NCBI GenBank assembly: GCA_023078555.1
Contig: CM041198.1
Location: forward strand, 11,971,874 to 12,035,873
DNA from: Ulva prolifera
Taxonomy: Eukaryota; Chlorophyta; Ulvophyceae; Ulvales; Ulvaceae
Reading direction: 5' to 3'
Length of the DNA: 64,000 bases
A model generated the notes under the pieces. That model was not told where the DNA came from and made no database searches. It saw only the letters and a list, made by a program, of their open reading frames with translations. Below, in pieces: positions 61,301 through 64,000 of this stretch; within the stretch, counting starts at the first letter, position 1, and every line of letters starts with the position of its first letter. The position numbers were made by a program, and so were the translations under genes.

Positions 61301-64000
61301 TCGGCGAGGGGCGCTGCCCCCTCGCAGCCGCAGCAGAGGCGGAGCAGGCGCTAGCCCTGCTGCACGAGGCGTGCCGCGCGATGTGCGCGCTGGCGTCTGC
61401 GCTCCTGGTGCAGCCGAGCCAGCGCAGCCCAGTCGAGAAGTCGCAGCGCATGCATGGCCGCTGGCGCACCGTGTGCCACATGCTGCTCGCGGCGTACCAT
61501 GCTGTGCACTGGCGCCCCGAGAACATCACGGTGCGCCACCTACCTGCTGCCCCACCGTGTCTGTCTATATGTATGTATTCCCAATTCTAGAGGCGCGTGC
61601 AAAGGGTCGTTGGTCGCTCTTGCCGCTCCGGTACGTACCGGCATGCTGTTGCGTGATGACCAGATACCCCGATTCAGCAGTAGAGGGACACGGCCACGCA
61701 TGCATTCTGTGCCATTGAGCAGGACATGTGTGCAGACGTTCACGGGGACCTGTGGCCGGGTGACGGTGGCGCTCGAGGCGCGGCACCTGATCGCCGCGAC
61801 GCTGCAGCGCTGGGTGGTGAGCGGGAGCCCGGTGTGCCCGTTGCAGCAGATGCTGCGTGCTGGGACACGCGCTGAGGAGCCGCACAGCGCTGTCGGCCTC
61901 GCCGACGAAACCGCGGGTGGCAGCACAGCGCAGTACGTGCGCGGCTGGCACCGGCCGTCCGCCATGACAGCTGCGCTCGCGCTGCTCGGCGACATCTGCC
62001 CCCCGCCGTGGCCCTCCAACGAGGCCGTGCAGCGTGTCCGCAACATCAACGTGCCCCCCCCCCCCCCCCCCTATTTCTGCCGCACCTCTGCACCTGCCTC
62101 CGCTTCTGCGATGGTCCTTTGCACATGCGTTGAACTGCTTTCATGCTGCACGGTCCATGCCCACAACGTGCGGGCCACTATATACCCACCCCAAGACAGG
62201 TACAGCTGCACTCTGACTGCCACGCGGTAGGTGTTGCTTCTGCACCAGGCAATGGTATGCCGGGGATGCCCATCGCAAGGTCATGGAGATTCCCCCCTTG
62301 ACACCCGCATTGTGCCACCACCGCATGCATCAACGTCCAGGGCCCCCTACCAGAGGAGCGGGTTGTGCAGGCGCTGACGTTCCCGGAGCTCCGCCGCGCG
62401 GTCGCCGCGAGCTGCGACGGCGTCATGACCGACCTGCAGGCGCTCATCGGCGCAGCACGCCTGTCGCGCAGCACGGCGGCGCTGGCCGCGCTCGTGCGCG
62501 CGCTGCCGCGCGTCATCAGCTGCGCCTCCTTCATCGGCAACTTCCTGCTGGGGCCGCTGGTGCAGGACCTGCAGGCCGCGTGCGCGGCGGCGGCGGGGAC
62601 GCGGCCGCTCGCGGCGGGCCGCACGCACTCGCTGCTCGCCGTAACCGTCGCCCTCGCGCTGCACCCCCTTGGCAAGGAGACGCTGCGGGAGAACGGCCTG
62701 AGCATCGTGCTGAACGACCTACTGCACAAGATGGTGGCCGCGTGGGGCCGCGACGGCGCGTCGGACGGCGACAAGGCCTCGTACCGCGTGCTCTGCCGCC
62801 TCACTCTTGACGCGATGCGCTTCCTCTGCGACTACAAGGTGCCTCCCCCCTGCCTGTGGCCATGCAATGATGAGCTTCGACAGTCGCCCTGCTGCCTTCG
62901 CCGCCCACGTCCCGAGCCATGTGGTGCTGAGGCCCCGATGGCTTGTAACCTTGAACACTGGGCTCTCCCATCTGTCGCCATTTGTAACTGTCAAGAGACC
63001 TGAGATGCATTCGGAAAGCAATGGATGCTTTCGAGATCTCGTCAGTGATTTCAGATTCGTTCGGCCGACACTGCAACAAACAAGTTCAAATTTACCCATG
63101 CTCTGTGTGTTCGCCACTGCAGCACAGCTTTAGTGCTGTGGAAGCAGATGCTGGGGAAGCGGGTGCTTTGGATGTGTGCATGCATGAGGTCATGCGTGTG
63201 AGGGGTGCAGGTGACAATGGAGCCGAGCAAGCCGCTGGCACAGCGGCTGCAGTACGACATGCCGCCACCGAAGCACCTGTCGCAGATCACCTGTGGCCTC
63301 CTCGAGTGCCTGCCCTTCCTCGAGGGCTCCACCGGCACCGCTGCCGTCGACATCCTGCGCCTCATCATCAATGCCCCCTAGTGCGCACCCCCCCCCCCCC
63401 CCCCCATCCATCCATCCGCTGCTGCATGTTCCCAGGTGCACACCGGTGCAGCTCCAACGCCGTGTGCACACCGAGATAGATGCGTGCGAGTGCCACGGGC
63501 TGTTGCGAGGGCCTCGCCTGACATCGGCTGCGGAGTGCAGCGATCCCGTGGTGGTGGCGGCGGTGAAGGCCGGCGCGGACGCGGCGGCCACAGCGTTCAA
63601 CGAGGAAGAGCGCCGGGCCGTCGGCGGCGACGCCGCACACCTCGCCCTCACCGCCTCCTCCTCCGACACCCTGCAGTACCTCGCAGAGGAGCTCGTGCGG
63701 CGCGCCCAGCGCCTTGAGGCCCACGGCAGCCGCCGCAACGTGTCCACGGCATGCGCCGACGCCGCCGCGCTGCTGCGGCAGTGCGCAAACCTACCGTCTG
63801 ACCCCGGCAGCAAGCCGCTGGAGCACATCTCTGCGGTCGACCGCATCTCGACGGCCGCCGCGCACGCCAAGGCGGTGCATGAGAAGCATGCTGGCAGCCG
63901 GGGGGCAGACTCTTCGTTGCCATTGGACTTGGCGTCGGTGCTTGACCTGTTCGGCGGGCCCGACCATGAGTGGTTCTTGCAGCTCTTTGCGCAACGGCTG
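55345..64000 (+). CDS. very large helical-repeat protein, probably Virilizer (m6A writer complex), 3' end outside window
   Basis: Exons with consistent phase: 55345-56193, 56325 to about 56427, 56444-58639, 59255-59407, 59615-59746, 60086-60382, 60454-61530, 61736-62050, 62371-62838, about 63212-63380, about 63450-64000. The visible product is about 2,100 residues, in the range of plant VIR. The N-terminal 120 residues (VKLPQLAEISYIEYGYAD, FLQVFIRDGPSPS, TDTFILCGRFESLTFRAVG) follow the VIR N-domain, whose end in animals reads LRGWYNCLTLAIYG. The 732-codon exon holds some 430 residues of Ala/Gly/Glu/Ser-rich disorder with an SPSKRGRV basic patch, between helical parts. The rest is Leu/Ala-rich alpha-solenoid (e.g. 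LLGDICPPPWPSNEAV, RALPRVISCASFIGNFLL). Virilizer scaffolds METTL3-type methylation. The call rests on the N-domain, size and architecture; another solenoid protein remains possible. Two joins (56427/56444 and 63380 onward) are not resolved. Confidence 0.5.
59491..59505. repeat. G15 homopolymer
   Basis: Uninterrupted G run in the intron between exons 59255-59407 and 59615-59746 of the Virilizer-like gene. Confidence 0.85.
62054..62071. repeat. C18 run directly inside a 5' splice site
   Basis: The donor GTGC at 62051-62054 runs straight into 18 C. Followed by CTATTTCTG-type sequence; intron of the Virilizer-like gene. Confidence 0.85.
63388..63404. repeat. C17 run just after a GTGCGC donor-like site
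   Basis: GTGCGCA at 63381-63387 is followed by 17 C, then (CATC) repeats. Same pattern as the runs at 62054 and, on the other strand, at 21145-21180. Confidence 0.85.

Noticed and set aside
60501..61529. 342-codon minus-strand frame
   Set aside because: Antisense of the solenoid exon 60454-61530, which has matching phases on both sides.

Overview
The window is nuclear DNA of an intron-rich, GC-rich eukaryote, most likely a green alga (Chlorophyta). The plant-side evidence is a chloroplast-type fructose-1,6-bisphosphatase with a transit peptide and redox cysteines, a plant-style plastid nickel-transport family protein, a plant-type PLAC8 protein (At4g23470-like), a TPT-family carrier and a haspin with the plant-like CGQ junction. 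There is no operon structure: genes lie singly on both strands, almost all are split by short introns, and large stretches between them are rich in TGCA/GCATGC words. Exon joins were worked out by hand by requiring matching splice phase and continuity of the protein family. Most acceptors read TGCAG, and the donors are unusual: GTGCGC or GTRCGN prevails over GTRAGT.

Layout. 1-613 (-) 5' part of a TPT/DMT carrier. 1226-5613 (+) haspin kinase, including a 600-residue disordered N-terminus. 5805-6593 (-) TSR3. 7420-11397 (-) SNAPC4-like Myb protein. 12368-14185 (+) pirin. 14.2-18.5 kb: repeat-bearing gap. 18509-22263 (-) POLE2/DPB2. 22.3-30.1 kb: mostly non-coding, with two weak exon candidates. 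30097-35125 (+) RRM protein split by a 3.2-kb intron. 36141-37999 (-) MFS carrier. 39052-41185 (+) KATNAL2-type katanin. 41353-42622 (-) nickel-transport family protein. 42678-43316 (-) tentative COMM-domain protein. 43980-44117 orphan kinesin-motor exon. 45991-47893 (+) PLAC8 protein. 48520-51158 (-) plastid FBPase. 51615-53468 (+) unrecognised 171-residue protein, divergent from FBPase. 53.7-54.1 kb: AT-rich island with a decayed reading frame. 55345-64000 (+) very large protein resembling Virilizer, running off the window.

Functions fall into chromosome biology (haspin, POLE2), RNA biology (SNAPC4 for snRNA transcription, TSR3 for 18S rRNA modification, an RRM protein, and Virilizer for m6A writing if the call is right), microtubules (katanin) and plastid metabolism (FBPase, nickel-type transporter). 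Points most worth checking: the missing ATP-anchoring lysine of haspin, the C-at-+4 donor consensus with poly-C runs just inside some donors, the 28-nt SNAPC4 microexon, four long perfect or near-perfect inverted repeats, and the 171-residue protein with a duplicated motif that faces FBPase.
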